Shown: positions 32,190-44,800, counted from the stretch's first letter. The stretch: DNA of 64,000 nucleotides from Topomyia yanbarensis (GCF_030247195.1 NC_080671.1:297147586-297211585), one strand, 5' to 3'. The notes: a model not told the origin generated them from the sequence alone. Program-made: numbers and translations.

Positions 32190-35100
32190 CTATCTCCCAC
32201 TAGCTGGTAGTGATTTACAGAAAAAAGATGTTTGCATGTATTTAAACATTCATGCAAATAACTTGGTTCACGGATTTAGGAAGGTGTTAGCTCAATTGAC
32301 TTTCCGATGACCCATTTCGTGTACAGTGCCAGACATGTTCCGAGGTCATCATTCCATCAACTAGCCCCGCCTTACTGTAATGTTTGTATCAATTGGATTG
32401 TAACATTACAATAAAACTTTCGATTCCATTTAAGCAGGAAATCGACGCGTATTTAGTATATTGGTTCAATTTGTATATATATAACATAACACATGTGTAC
32501 TAGAAAACTTACCATTTTTGCAGTTTTCTACCTTTATTCCTATCTCCCATTTATGTCTCCTTTGACTCTCATCCACATTTCTTGAATTCCTGCTTATTTA
32601 AGAAAGAAAAGAGTAAATAATAAAAAAGAACCGATAGACTCCGTATTTTCCTCAGCGCTTCCGTTTCTTTTAGTCTGGTGTCACTGCCTGTTGGACTTGT
32701 GTAAGTTGTTCCATTGGAGATCTCCAAGGAGCTGTAATTGGAGGAAGATCTGACTTCTATCCATAAGTATCAGTTTTTCACATTAATAGATTATATGTGT
32801 GCACTACAAAACAATCCCGTGTATAATGCAACTATTTGTTCTTTGTTTATTATTGACGGAAAAATAAAGCGTTTTTGTCCTATTCCCTACTGTAGGAAAA
32901 TGTTTATGCAAGATCAAATAAGTGAACTAATTATTTGCTTATCAACTACTTCTAGTGTTCTTTGAATCGGTAAGTAGTTTTGCGGTAAAATTTCTTGGGA
33001 ATTAGCACTAAGCTTATTTTAATGGATTCCACATTTGTTAAGTCCAAACTGTAAACAAAAGGACCAGCACCTGTCAAATTTGTGAGGTTAAGGCATTTCA
33101 TACAATGGTCAATGATCCAATCCACATGCACATTGAGAAATAAAAATACGCATAGCCAGCACACCCTCCATCCCTGTCTCCCTCAATGAGGTATATACAG
33201 GTGTGGCAGAACACACGGTTTGCTAGTGTTGGCAACCAAAATTATGTAAATAATCCAGAAGCACAACGGGTCGACGTCATAGCGGTCACACGATTCAATG
33301 GGAGCGGAACGACCGGTATGACGAAAGCAAGTCGATTTATACTGTGATCACTCAAACCACTCATGTAAGATTCATCTTACGAATAACAAAGTGCAAACTT
33401 CGCCAGACCTGTATATACGACACTGCGTCTTCCTCACTCCGCTGTGACTTCTGTACACTTTCTAGCATGTACTTCTAAGCATTCAATGCGTGGCTAGACC
33501 GAATATGTCCGATGCACAAAATTCACAGCAGAAGAAACGAGAGGCAGACATAAAAGTATGCTATCGATACATAAAGTTCTCACGCACACACACGCGTGCG
33601 CAACAACACACTCACTCACACACTTTTATTTAGTATACGTCTATGTCCACAATTTTGCCACTGTGTTGGCTTCATAGATGCCAAGTAATTCTCGACAAAC
33701 ACACGACTACGGCCCAAAAGCCAACCGTCAAAACTCTCCCCGAAAGGAAACCCCGGACAAACAGTAACTGGCCAAAAACAGTTCATAAAAGTTAATGAAA
33801 GAGAAAACTTTTCTCTTTCGTTTTCTACCAAGATCTGTGATTGGCGAATAACGGTTTGTCCGGAATTCTCCCTCAAAGAGAATTCCGACAGCCGGCCCTC
33901 AAGCCGCAATCACATGTTTATCGAGAATTTAAGAATTTGTCTAACAACGTATTCCAATGTCTGCACTGCATTGAAATTCTCACCCAAGGCCCTATTAGAT
34001 TTTACACCACCCTAACATAACCTCATCGAATGAGCTTCGTTCGACAACTTTCGGTGGTCCACTCACGATGGAACAATTGCACCAAGTAAACCATACTGAG
34101 ATTAGCATATATGTACTCATACTCAAGTGCCAATCCTTATGCCTGGCACATACAGAAAAAGCTTTCTGCTTACACTTATGCGTAATCTACACTACCGGGC
34201 CACCGGTAGCACACTTTTACCATCGGCTATCCAAAGGCTATTGAAAAAAAATCTATAAAATAATTAAAAAACGAAACCACCTGAGTTTCCTGTCGCCATC
34301 GTCGAGATTGCCACTGCGTTTGAGATACCATCATCACGTCCTATTACTACCACAGTTATGCACTCCGCATGTAAGCGGACTCTTTGCTTTGTGCTGTCAA
34401 TATCACATGTAGCATTCCACACTCCGAAGCGCACCTTCACATGCATGCTGTATTACTGCTGTCCTTTCGTATGCACTGTCTCGAACTCAAAGTGAAGCAC
34501 CTAGCCACTAGCGTTTATGATGCACAGTTCTTCGGTGCATAAAAACACAAACAACAGCAACCACCAAAAAAACTAAGCACCTCGCCCATCTCTCTTTAGT
34601 CTCCCATCGGAAAACCGTCATAATCGATAAAAGCTTCGGTTGGGGTCTTTTGCACTGTCATCATATTTGAATCGATCACGCAGGGTTTGTCTGGATGTGG
34701 TCTACACTACGCCCTGATTTAATTCTGAGCCTTCTGAATAACACACAAGTAACGAAAAGAGCAGCCAAAACTAATTTTACACCAACACAGACGTAAAACA
34801 CGGCGCCGGAACCAGACGCAGGAAAACGGTATCTTCCACAATTACGGAAACGGACCGTGTCCGGACTTCACTCGCTATACGTTACACGGACGCGACCCGA
34901 ACACTTGGAACAGGTACGGACACCGGAAACACGGAACGAACCAGTGAAAAACCAAAAAACTGCGTAGCCGAAAAATGCTACCTATAGTCTCGAGTAGTGT
35001 TACCAGCACTTTTTCAGAAAAATAATTCGATGAGATTTATGTTCAAATTTGTTAACCTTTGGAAATCGCTGTACATTGAACAGAAATCGCAATAGTAAAT

Positions 35101-36290
35101 GAGAAATAAAGGTTTTGTCTATTGTACGAAGATATCGATCTCAATATAAAAGTAGATATAGAAAGTATCACCTTTACCCAAAAGACGTGTTGCGGTTAAT
35201 GTCTCCAGATTCTGAACTGAACTGGCAACTCTTTCTTCTTGATTTGTTGTTTTTGCTCTTATCCCATATTATGAGGGAAATCTTCAATAAACAGACTTGT
35301 ATTACTTGAATGTATGGTACAGCCTGATATTTTCTTGTTCGTTTTCTGTTGTGATCCGTGTACAACGAGTAACGACTCCGGAATTTCTTCTTAAAGTAAA
35401 TTATGGAACATGGTTTTATTCTTTTTTCTAACATTATGTGAAGTGTGCTCGATTTGGAAATTAAATTTGAGGACAAGCAAAAATCTGCATCTATAAATTG
35501 TGATGAATCTACCCCAAAAGATAACATACATGGATACAAAACTCGAAGAGCTTTTTTTCTTTTTCAATCATCTTACTTTTAATGTTGATAAAGACAACCC
35601 AAAATTGCAATAAAATCCGTCGTTTATTACAATGACTCGAACTGTCTACTTTAGTTCATTCAAATAAGTGTCATTTTCGCCCAAGACCCGGAGAAATCTA
35701 AAAATATATTTTTTTTCTGCTCAGAATGAGACTTTGTATACATTGAAATTTATCTGAATTTACTGTTCATTTAAACCCAACATTTTTTATGTAAGTCCTT
35801 GTTAATCCATAGGGCCCGCGCACACCTAAAGCTGGTAAAATTGTAATAACTTTCTCGGGTGATTTTATATCGATTTATAGTATTCTACGAAATTGTAGAC
35901 AATAGGATTGTTCATCAGATTCTCACTTTTAGAATTTTTTGAATGTCTATAGTACCAATTAGTGGCAAAAAATGCGAATTAATTTCATCAAAAAACTTAA
36001 GTTTTCAATTAAAGAACTTTAAAATAAAATGTTGTTCTAGACCCCCCGACAGAATATTTTAATTTTACTTTCAAATGAAAGGGAAAAGTCCATTCTTTCA
36101 TATCCCGAAGTTTTACAGATGCCGAATTTTTTTGAATAAAGTTGTTCGACAAAGACACCGTGATGGTGTAAACGAATAACTGCGAATTGAACATAGTAGG
36201 GTATGATTTGAGATTTGTTCTTCCTTCAAGTTCAAAACAACCTGGTGAAAATTTGCAGCTCTGCATGCAGGTTACGCATGCATAGGTTAG
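32190..36290. other. No gene seen; 33180-34990 is less AT-rich
   Basis: No frame here matches a known domain. The part from about 33180 to 34990 has more balanced composition than its surroundings, CpG-containing stretches (for instance around 34780-34930), and CA-rich simple sequence at 33583-33625. It could be non-coding exon or promoter DNA of a host gene, but the sequence alone does not show it. Confidence 0.3.
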
Positions 36291-36299
36291 CAAACATGG

Positions 36300-36540
36300 A
36301 TGCCACATTAAAATCTGTGTTGCGGTCAAAAATATGATTTTACCATCTGTGGTAACTGAAACAAGGAAAAAATCTGTGATCAATTTCCGAAAAATCTGTG
36401 GAAAATATTTCCAAAAATCTATCAAATTTTTATCAAAATGCCAAAAATCTACCATATATGTAAAAGAATCTGTGATCAAAAATTGTGAAAAAAATCTCTG
36501 ACATTACAGAAAAATCTGTGAATATAGTAACCCTGCCAAC
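36300..36540. repeat. AAATCTGTG-rich degenerate repeat tract
   Basis: Reiterated AAAATCTGTG(A/G) words on the plus strand end at AGTAACCCTGCC. Related to tracts at 13650, 37380 and 45085. Confidence 0.5.
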
Positions 36541-37380
36541 AAATTTGATATACCTACCTTCGCCTCAAACATTGAACCCAAGCGAACAAAGCAAAATGAG
36601 TCAACGCTGAGGATGATGGGTAGAGCGAAAGAGACAACTAGTACCACGACACTATGTTAACTGTGTGTGCAAATGAAGCTCGAATGTACAAGCGATTTTG
36701 TGTAGGAATAACTGTGTTCGAGATTGTACATAAAAGGGAACGAGCACAACACACAAGAAAGCATAGCACTGGATAGCGTACCCCTAAGCAGTGTAACGTA
36801 CTTCTCACTCAGCTACACTGGCTGTGAAAACACACAGCGCAGTGATCTGCTCCGCCTGCCATTCAGCAGGAAACTGAGCTTGTTTGGCCAAATCCGTTCT
36901 TTTAATAGTCGATGATGACGTCATTCATAGAAGCGTAGCGCGCTAGGTACACCAATCTGTCGTACAGGGCTTGGGAAGCGCAACCTTCTGTGTGTTAATG
37001 CGCGATATTTTGACAAGGTTGTATATTATTTAATTTTTTAATGCCATGATATCAAAAATCTTTGGGTTTGTCTATTGGAATCTATTCTTAGAAGTATTTC
37101 GGGGCGATCTGTGCAAAAATTTGAAAATTTATTGTGAGATGGCTGAATTATATGCGTTTAAATTTGGACCACTTTTCGTTACATACTATTTTTGTAGAAT
37201 TTGCAAAGTGCACTCCCATATCGAAAACAAAGACGTAGTCTTACGTCAAAAAACGATTTTTCTTTTGTGCACATCGATAAAGTTCAACTTTCTGAATTTA
37301 AAAGATCAGAACGTTTTGTATTGTTTTTTTTACGAAAATGTAAACAGGTCATTGCTTGACTGATTTAAACCACAGGAGTT
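36541..37380. other. No gene seen; contains a perfect TGACGTCA site
   Basis: No recognisable coding sequence. A perfect 8-bp cAMP-response-type palindrome TGACGTCA lies at 36916-36923, which could be chance. Confidence 0.3.
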
Positions 37381-37490
37381 ACTTTTCAAAAAAATCTGTT
37401 CCGATACAGATATCGACGAAGAAGAAATACAGATGACAAGACTTTTGTGGACAAAAATACAGGTTGCCTTGGGCAACCCTGTTGCAAAAT
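37380..37490. repeat. ATACAG/AATCTG degenerate repeat tract
   Basis: AAAAATCTGTTCCGATACAG, AATACAGATGACAAG and AAAAATACAGG, ending GGGCAACCCTG, resemble the other AATCTG tracts. Confidence 0.4.
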
Positions 37491-37870
37491 GCAACATAAT
37501 TTCCTTCCGTTGCGTTGCGTTGTGACGATGTTTTTTTTTTCATAAAACGTTTATTTGACACGGCATTTGCAAAAGCTTTTTTACGCCGGGGTTTTTTTTA
37601 CATAACATGTTACAAAAGTTCTTAAGACTATCACGTTATAATAAAAATTCACTTTCTAATGCTAACACTGAGGATAATCATCATTTTGAATATTTTTATT
37701 TATACTCTATTTTCTTGAATTTCATTGTAAACCTATTGATAGTTTTTCTGTAAACTTTGTTTATTTTTTTTTTCTTTATTTATATCGTTTTATCTAACTT
37801 AACTAACTGCGAAGAAATCTAAATTGTTTGTGGGTAGCAAGAGAAAAAACTAGAAACATTGTGGGAATAA

Positions 37871-40800
37871 TTATATTTGAATATTTATTGTTTTCAGGAA
37901 ATGATAAATATGGCCCATGTATGTAAGATCTCGTAAAGCGAGGATATCACGAACAGGAACATAGGGTGGTTTTCTTCTGGCTCGTAAGGAGTCTATTAAT
38001 TGGGATCTGGCTTCACGATATTCAGTGCAAGACCAAACAATATGTTCAATGTCTTCGTAACCCTCTCCGCAAGCACATTGATTATCTTCTGCCATCCCAA
38101 TACGGCGGAGATGCGCATTCAACGTATAATGGTTGGACATGAGCCTAGACATCACACGAATGAAGTTTCGACTTACATCCAACCCTTTGAACCATGACTT
38201 CGTTGATACTTTAGGGATAATTGAGTGCAACCACCGTCCCAGATCACCATTGTCCCATGATGTTTGCCAACTAGTAAGCGTCCTCTGACGAGAAGCGCTA
38301 TAAAATTCGTTGAAGGCAATAGGTCTTTCATAGATGTCACCGTCCAGTGCTCCTATTTTGGCTACATTATCCGCTCTCTCATTGCCCGGTATGGAGCAAT
38401 GAGCGGGAATCCACACTAAGGTAATTTGATAAGATTTATTTGTTAATTTAGTTAAGTATTCTCGTATCTTCTTCAAAAAGAACGAAGCGTGATTGTCAAG
38501 CTTTAATGAGCGTAGTGCCTTAATTGTGCTGAGGCTATCTGTGAGAATGAAATAATGGCTCGGAAGTAAAGTATCAATGATTTCCAGACTATAGTGAACT
38601 GCTGCTAGTTCGGCTGTGTAAACAGAGGCAGGTTCTGCAAGCTTGAAAGAGATCGAGGTGTTATTGTTGAAAATACCAAAGCCAGTGGCCTCATTGATTC
38701 GTGACCCATCAGTGTAGAACATTTTATGGTTGTCAATGTGTAGGTATTTAATTATGAATATTTTGGGGATCTCCAGAGAGTGCAGGTGATCCGGGATTCC
38801 ACGATTTTCGTCTTGCATGGACATGTCGAAAAATAAAGTGGAATCGGGAGTATCTAGTATATTAACACATGTCATAACATAACTAGAAGGCGTTATTTCT
38901 TGTGACATGTGATTGAAGTACACTGTCATGAATCTGGTTTGGGATTGAATCTCGACAAGTCTTTCAAAATTTTCAATTACCAATGGATTCATAACCTCAC
39001 ATCGTATAAGTAAACGAGAGAAGAGATCCCAGAATCGATCTTTTAAGGGAAGAACTCCCGCTAGTACTTCAAGACTCATCGTATGTGTCGATCGCATGGA
39101 ACCTAAGGCGATTCGTAAACAACGATACTGTATTCGTTCCAATTTAATAATGTGAGTGTTTGCAGCTGAACGGAAACAGAAGCACCCATATTCCATTACT
39201 GAAAGTATCGTTGTTTGATACTTGGATGAGCACCCCACCAAGATCCGGTTATTGATCGTAGAAAATTTATCCTTTGTTGGGACTTCTTTATCAGATACCT
39301 AATGTGGCCTCCCCATGTACCTTTAGAATCGAACCAAATTCCGAGATATTTAAAGGTCATGACTTGGGCTATCGTTCTACCAACCAACTGAAGCTGAAGC
39401 TGAGCTGGATCACGCTTTCTTGAAAAAACAACTAACTCTGTTTTCTCCGTAGAGAAATCGATGCCTAGCTTCAAAGCTAGGCTTCAACTTGATAAATTAT
39501 CCAAACTATCTTGCAGTGGTTGTTGTAAATTTATGGCTTTTGGTCCTGTAACAGAAACCACGCCATCATCTGCAAGTTGCCTTAGAGTGCATGGGCTGAC
39601 AATACAATTATCAATGTCATTCACGTAAAAATTGTAGAGAAGGGGGCTTAAACAAGAACCTTGTGGGAGGCCCATGTAACTTATTCTGAATGTTGCCAAA
39701 TCGCCATATGAAAAATGCATGTGCTTTTCTGACAATAAGTTGTATAAATAATTATTTGACATTGGTGAAAGACCACATTGATGTAGTTTCTCTGAGAGAA
39801 CATCAATGGAAACAGAGTCGAATGCTCCTTTTATGTCTAAGAACACAGACGCCATTTGTTCTTTTTTTGCGTAAGCTTGTTGGATTTCTGACGAAAGTAG
39901 TGTCAGACAATCATTCGTTCCCTTTCCCCTCCGAAAACCAAACTGGGTATCTGATAGCAAGCCGTTCGCCTCAACCCAATTGTCGAGACGTCGTAGGATA
40001 ATTTTTTCCAATAATTTCCTGATGCAGGATAGCATTACAATCGGTCGATACGAGTTATGATCGGAGGCTGGTTTTCCCGGTTTTGGAATAGCGATAACTC
40101 TCACTTGTCTCCAGTCGTGCGGGACAATGTTCTGCTCAAGAAGCTTATTGAATAAATTCAACAAGCGTATTTTTGCTAGGTCAGGCAGATTCTTCACCAA
40201 GTTGATTTTAATTCTGTCTGGACCCGGAGCATTATTGTTGCATGAGAGGAGTGCAATTGAAAATTCCATCATTGTCAAAGGCGAATCTATGGAATCGTTA
40301 CTTGTGGTAGCATCGCGAATGATTTTCTGCGCAGGAGCAGAATCTGGACAAACTTTCTTGGCAAAATTAAATATCCAGCGATTCGAAAAATCTTCACTTT
40401 CATTAGTTACGTTTCGATTCCTCATTCTTCTGACTGTGTTCCAAAGAGTACTCATTGATGTTTCTCTTGACAAGCCATCAACGAAACGTCTCCAATAACT
40501 AGACTTTTTGGCACGACGGAGACTGTCAAATTTGTTTTGTAAAATCGAATAATTTTCAAAGTTAGCACGTATACACCCTTTCCGTTTCATAATTTCTTTG
40601 TAAGCAACTTGTTTAGCTTCATATGCATCCGAGCACTCTTTGTCCCACCAGGGATTAGGAGGCCGGCTGTTCATTATCATGCCAGGATTGCATTTCGTTT
40701 GGGTTTGTTCTGCTGCTTCAATAATCAAACCCGCTAGAAATTCATATTCTTCGGTAGGTGGTATCTCTTCCGTCTAAACAAGAGAAGTGGAAATTAAAGA

Positions 40801-41914
40801 TTGGTATTTTTTCCAATCCAAATTTCGTGTCAAGTCATAAGGGACATTGATTGAATTCGTGAGGCCTGATTCACTGTTAATTGAAATAACGACTGGCAAA
40901 TGATCGCTACCGTGAGGATCAGGTACAACCTTCCACGTGCAATCTAACCGAAGTGATGTCGAGCATAGAGATAGATCTAATGCACTTGGTCGTGCGGGTG
41001 GTCTGGGAATGCGAGTTGCTTCGCCTGTATTTAAAACTGTCATATTGAGCTCGTCACAAACATTGTATATCAAAGAGGATCGATTATCATTGAAGAGTGA
41101 ACCCCACAATACTCCGTGCGAGTTGAAGTCTCCCAGTATCAGCCGCGGAGCAGCCATGGATTCCACTACCTCAAAAATCTGACGTTGTCCAATTTGAGCT
41201 TTGGGAGGTATATATAGAAGCGATAGACATGTCTTTGCCTTTAATGTTCGTTTGGACAGCTACAGCCTCAATGCCCGCAAACAAGGGGGTGTTAATTCTA
41301 TAGAAAGAATAGTACTTTTTAATTCCTAGAAGCACTCCTCCATACGGGGTGTCTCGGTCTAGGCGAATAATGTCGCCGGCGTCGGCGGTAAAACATGATG
41401 ATGAGTTATGTTCTACCATAGACCATGCGGTAGACTTGGGTGAAACGCCCAACTCCTACTCTGCAGAAGGCAAAAAAAATTCTTCACATTTCCTTTCGAG
41501 CATGCCCATATGAGCCTGCCTAGTTCTAGTTTTCCGTTCTAAGTTTATAACTGATTCGCTCTAGAATACCTATCCGTCTTTAAATTTCATTGCTTTCGTT
41601 TCTCTTAGTCTCAAATTTGCCGAAAATAGCCAACAAAATCGATACAGTAGAACCTTGCGGCAATTAAAACATAGTAACACACCTAGGCGAATAATGTTGA
41701 AATCATTCAAGTTGAAATTCATGTTTGAGGTAAGCCATGTTTCACATAAAGCAAAAGCATCGCATTTCAAATTATGTACCAAAATTTTTAAGGAATCAAT
41801 TTTAGGAATGATACTTCTGCAATTCCACTGTAAAACAGTGATGGAATCTTTCACTGAAGGAGGTGAATTAACCATTGAAAGATATAATTGCTGCAAGGAT
41901 GGGCCATTGAGCAA
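37871..41914 (-). pseudogene. ORF2 pseudogene: endonuclease, reverse transcriptase, RNase H
   Basis: Homologous to the intact ORF2 at 53564-57250 but broken. From the 5' side: endonuclease start with ITVLQWNCRSIIPK and FALCETWL; interruption at NIIRL by the 309-bp insertion; a shift near 41170 before LILGDFNSHGVLWG; the SDHLP motif; a stop at about 40774; the RT block 40728-39484 with VFLDIKGAFDSV, GLPQGSCLSPLLYNFYVNDI and LADDGVV; a stop at about 39482; a shift near 39235; then RNase H with FYTDGSRINE, YTAELAAVHYSL, LTDSLSTIKAL and WIPAHCSIPGNERADNVAK. The domain order matches a full-length protein, so the damage is after insertion. Confidence 0.9.
41374..41682 (+). mobile_element. 309-bp SINE-like insertion in the ORF2 endonuclease
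   Basis: The 15-bp sequence CTAGGCGAATAATGT occurs at 41359-41373 and 41683-41697, exactly flanking foreign sequence. It encodes NIIRL in ORF2 and is present once in the intact relative, so it is a target duplication. The insert runs from CGCCGGCGTCGGCGGTAAAA to AATTAAAACATAGTAACACA and lacks a long ORF. A truncated inverse copy is at 28447-28667. A long TSD and no TIR favour LINE-mobilised retroposition; I see no clear tRNA promoter boxes. Confidence 0.8.
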
Positions 41915-43194
41915 TCAGCTGCTCTAAAAATGTTCTAATTGTTGGGAGGAACGCTGAAAGTATACTTTTTAGTGGTTCAGAAATATTGAGTGCTTTGAAA
42001 ATCCAATCAACAATTTCAGAAAATTTCAATTAACCTATCCCCGGTTGAGGCTCGGAGGAAGTTGAAGTTTTATTATTTCCAGTAATGGTGTTCTGTTTGG
42101 ATTGTACATTACCAAAACCGGGAAGGACTGGCTTCGGTATTGCATCGGAATTCTTTAGCTTTGGCCGCAATTTATTTATTGGAGGAGAAATTTTAAGACC
42201 CTTGCTTGGCAGTTTGGGAAAAGAGGATTTTTTTTCTTTTCCTGGATCCTCTAGGTAAAACAAATGATGTACCATCGGACGCTTCGTCAGAGTCAGACTC
42301 TTTCGGCAATAGAATAGCGTATCTGTTTTCTGAGACCGTGGGTTCAGGAGTAGCATTTTTTACTATTTCTGCATAAGAGCGCTTAGACCTCTCCTTCAAG
42401 GATCGTTTAATTTTATCCTCCCGCAATTTATATATGGGACATGCAAGCTCGTGTGAATTTTCTCCGCAATGTAAACATTTTTCTAAGTTTTTATTGCATG
42501 TATCCTCTTGATGAGGCCCCCCACATTTGCCACACCGTACCGTGGAACAGTAAGTGGCTGTGTGGCCAAGCTGTTTACAATTGAGGTAATTTATCACACT
42601 GGGGGATGAAAAGGCGAACGGGGAGACGAATTTTATTAATAAGAAGATGGCTAGGCAAAGCAGACCCAGCGAAAGTTACACGAAATGAATAGGATGGTCG
42701 GTAAACTTTTTTCTCTTTTCTTCAAGTGATACTGAGTACAATTGCTTAAAATCGAGTATTTTAACTGTATTAAGCAGGGTGTTCTTGAAACAACCAACAC
42801 CATGCTTAAGTATATCCTCGGCAGTGAGGCTGGGTTCGGAGATGACTCCATCGCATTCTATATCGCGCGAAAATATATAAACTTTATATTCACGCGTGAA
42901 GAGTTCGCAGGCTACTATCTCGTTAGCTTGTCTAATGTTATCAACACTAACTCGAAGATTGTCTTTATTTACTTTCACGACCTCTGTTACAGCAGAAAAT
43001 CGTGAAGCTAGATCCCGTGCAATTTGCACAATGTTTAATGGCTTTCCTTTCCGCCTGAAGAAAACTTGCCAAGGTCCCGAAGACCCTTGAGGGTATAATT
43101 TTATTCTAGGGGGAGTTGAGGGAGGGGGATCAGAAGAATTTTGCTCTTGTGAAATGGAGGATTCCATCTCAATATCCTCCATCTCGCCTACCAT
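41872..43194 (-). pseudogene. ORF1 (gag-like) pseudogene with CCHC knuckles
   Basis: The first 172 codons from 43194 are open and match the intact ORF1: GPWQVFFRRKGKPLNIVQIA, then HGVGCFKNTLLNTVKILDFK. A shift near 42676 leads to the zinc-knuckle block read from 42597: NCKQLGHTATYC, CGKCGGPHQEDTC and CLHCGENSHELAC. Another shift at about 42240 leads to a serine/lysine-rich tail. The end overlaps the ORF2 start at ATGGTTAA (about 41872), as in the intact copy. Confidence 0.85.
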
Positions 43195-43753
43195 ACACAG
43201 TAAGTTAATTAAATACTAATACTAGCACAATTATACTAAAATCTACCTGTCCTTCGAAGAATTGCAGCTTCACGCTGTCTCCCTCTGTCACACGCTCGGG
43301 TTGAACACAGCGTAACCACTACTACCAAGATGGAGCCGCTGCTTACCTGTGGGTCCAGGGGTATTTCCGTACTACGTAGCGTGGCTAGGTACACAAATAC
43401 ACAAAAGCCCGTATCTGCGCTAGTACAGATGAATAAGTGATGATGAAGCGAGCCGCTTCACCAACCAGATGCAGCTCTCCTCACAAGCGCCGACTGTATG
43501 CAGCGCAAGCACTACCACCACCAAGGTGGGGTCGCCGCTTACCTGAGACTTCGTTGCCTTCGCACCAACAATCGCGTGGTACCACCACCAAACGACAGCT
43601 CTCGCAGCCAACAATCCTGCCTGTCTCCGCACCAACACAGCATCAAACACTGACACGGTACACAAACTTCTAGCCTATTCACGGCTTGCACAGCCCTGGT
43701 CTACAGCCACTCATCAAACACAACCTTTCAAGGCGAAGGCTAAAACTGTTATG
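43195..43753 (-). promoter_or_regulatory. 5' UTR of the degenerate I-clade element, with two diverged repeats
   Basis: Between the ORF1 start and the CATAAC terminus are two related blocks (about 43261-43361 and 43440-43555), each containing an AGC-rich CTTCA...GCAGC segment, CACTAC(T/C)ACCA(A/C)...AAG(A/G)TGG and GCCGC(T)GCTTACCTG. Internal promoters of LINEs sit in this region; the promoter role is inference. Confidence 0.4.
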
Positions 43754-43933
43754 TGACGATGATTTTGGCGGATTGCACACTGACTTCATCATGTTTGACT
43801 GCTGATTATCTAATAAGAGTTGCTTAGGAAATGGTAAGTAAGAATTCATACCAATCCGACCCACATTAAAACCTTAAAAGCATGATAGCCATCATTGCAA
43901 GCCGGCCGGAAATTAGGTTCATAAAAATAGACG

Positions 43934-44800
43934 CACAGAGGGGTAACTAGAACAAATACTTGGCCAATAACCAAAATTTTTTTTTCGATATTTTATTTAG
44001 TTATATTTTTATTAGATACATAAAAGCATACTGCATATTGTGGCAAAATAAAAAGTATGCCAAAAATTGCTAAAGAATTTTTGCATGGATGTAAAATGGT
44101 GACATTTTAAGGGTTTTTAATCATTTTTTATTATATATCCAGAAAAATCGCTTTCAAATGATGATGACTGTATTAAATAAGACAATATTATAACAAACGT
44201 AATTTCGGTTATTTTTAAGCGGAGGTTATACAAATAGTTATTTGTATAACCTCCGCTTAAAAATAACCGAAAATAGTAGTGTTGCTGTTTATTGGACCAG
44301 CTCTAAAACATCTTTTTTAAACAAGTTATTCCAAATTTGAATGATAAAAAAGTTACATTATACGGCAAGATCCGGCAAAGTTGCTAAAACAACATTACAA
44401 AACAAGATTCCGGCTATTCAAAAAACATTCAATCTCTTCCGATCTTTTGCGATCCACAAATTCCAAGCGATTTGAAAATATAGATATTTTTACTAATTTG
44501 AGGTACGCCAAAATGCTGTAGGGTCAAATACTATGGTTGGCAAAATGAATCTTTATGAATATGTGCACAGGTATCCTTTCCTTTTCCTTTTCCACAGACC
44601 AACTGTTCATGCAGCGGGAAAAACAAATGTATTCACAAAGATCACATCGAAAATACTAGTATTCGGAAGGTAAGTGGATAGATGTCAAATAGACCCAAAA
44701 ACCAGTTATTTTCTATTTGTAGTTCATATTAAGGCATAATAACAGCAATAGCCGCAATAAATAGTTTTGGCCAGGATTCGACCCCAGTTACTCCTCTGTG
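43934..44800. mobile_element. 867-bp TIR element with AGACG target duplication
   Basis: The ends CACAGAGGGGTAACTAG and the complement of CAGTTACTCCTCTGTG are inverted, flanked on each side by AGACG (43929-43933, 44801-44805). Copy A of the host repeat reads CAGACGCGGCGAATTTTC without the insert. The interior holds a perfect hairpin at 44203-44272 and no transposase frame. A 5-bp duplication is compatible with several superfamilies, so I do not assign one. Confidence 0.8.
44203..44272. repeat. Perfect 34-bp palindrome with 2-nt loop
   Basis: TTTCGGTTATTTTTAAGCGG, continuing to ...ACAAATA (44203-44236), is followed by GT and its exact reverse complement (44239-44272). It lies near the centre of the 867-bp TIR element. 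Being perfect while the element's outer repeats have diverged, it stands out. Confidence 0.95.

Larger units (their letters stand above)
37531..43753 (-). mobile_element. Full-length but degenerate I-clade non-LTR retrotransposon
   Basis: The element reads on the minus strand from CATAAC at 43753 to a poly(A) tail (T-run 37531-37540). TGACGATG flanks both ends (37523-37530 and 43754-43761; two further shared bases TG are ambiguous). It contains ORF1 and ORF2 equivalents of the intact copy at 52761-58890, with many frame disruptions and a 309-bp insertion at 41374-41682. Both copies begin with CATAAC, which supports a genuine 5' end. Clade assignment (I, possibly LOA) rests on the endonuclease-RT-RNase H order and the triple CCHC ORF1. 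Confidence 0.85.

Noticed and set aside
44760..44800. GGATTCGACCCCAGT as a possible tRNA T-arm
   Set aside because: No acceptor stem, D-arm or anticodon arm could be folded around it, and it lies at the end of a TIR element.
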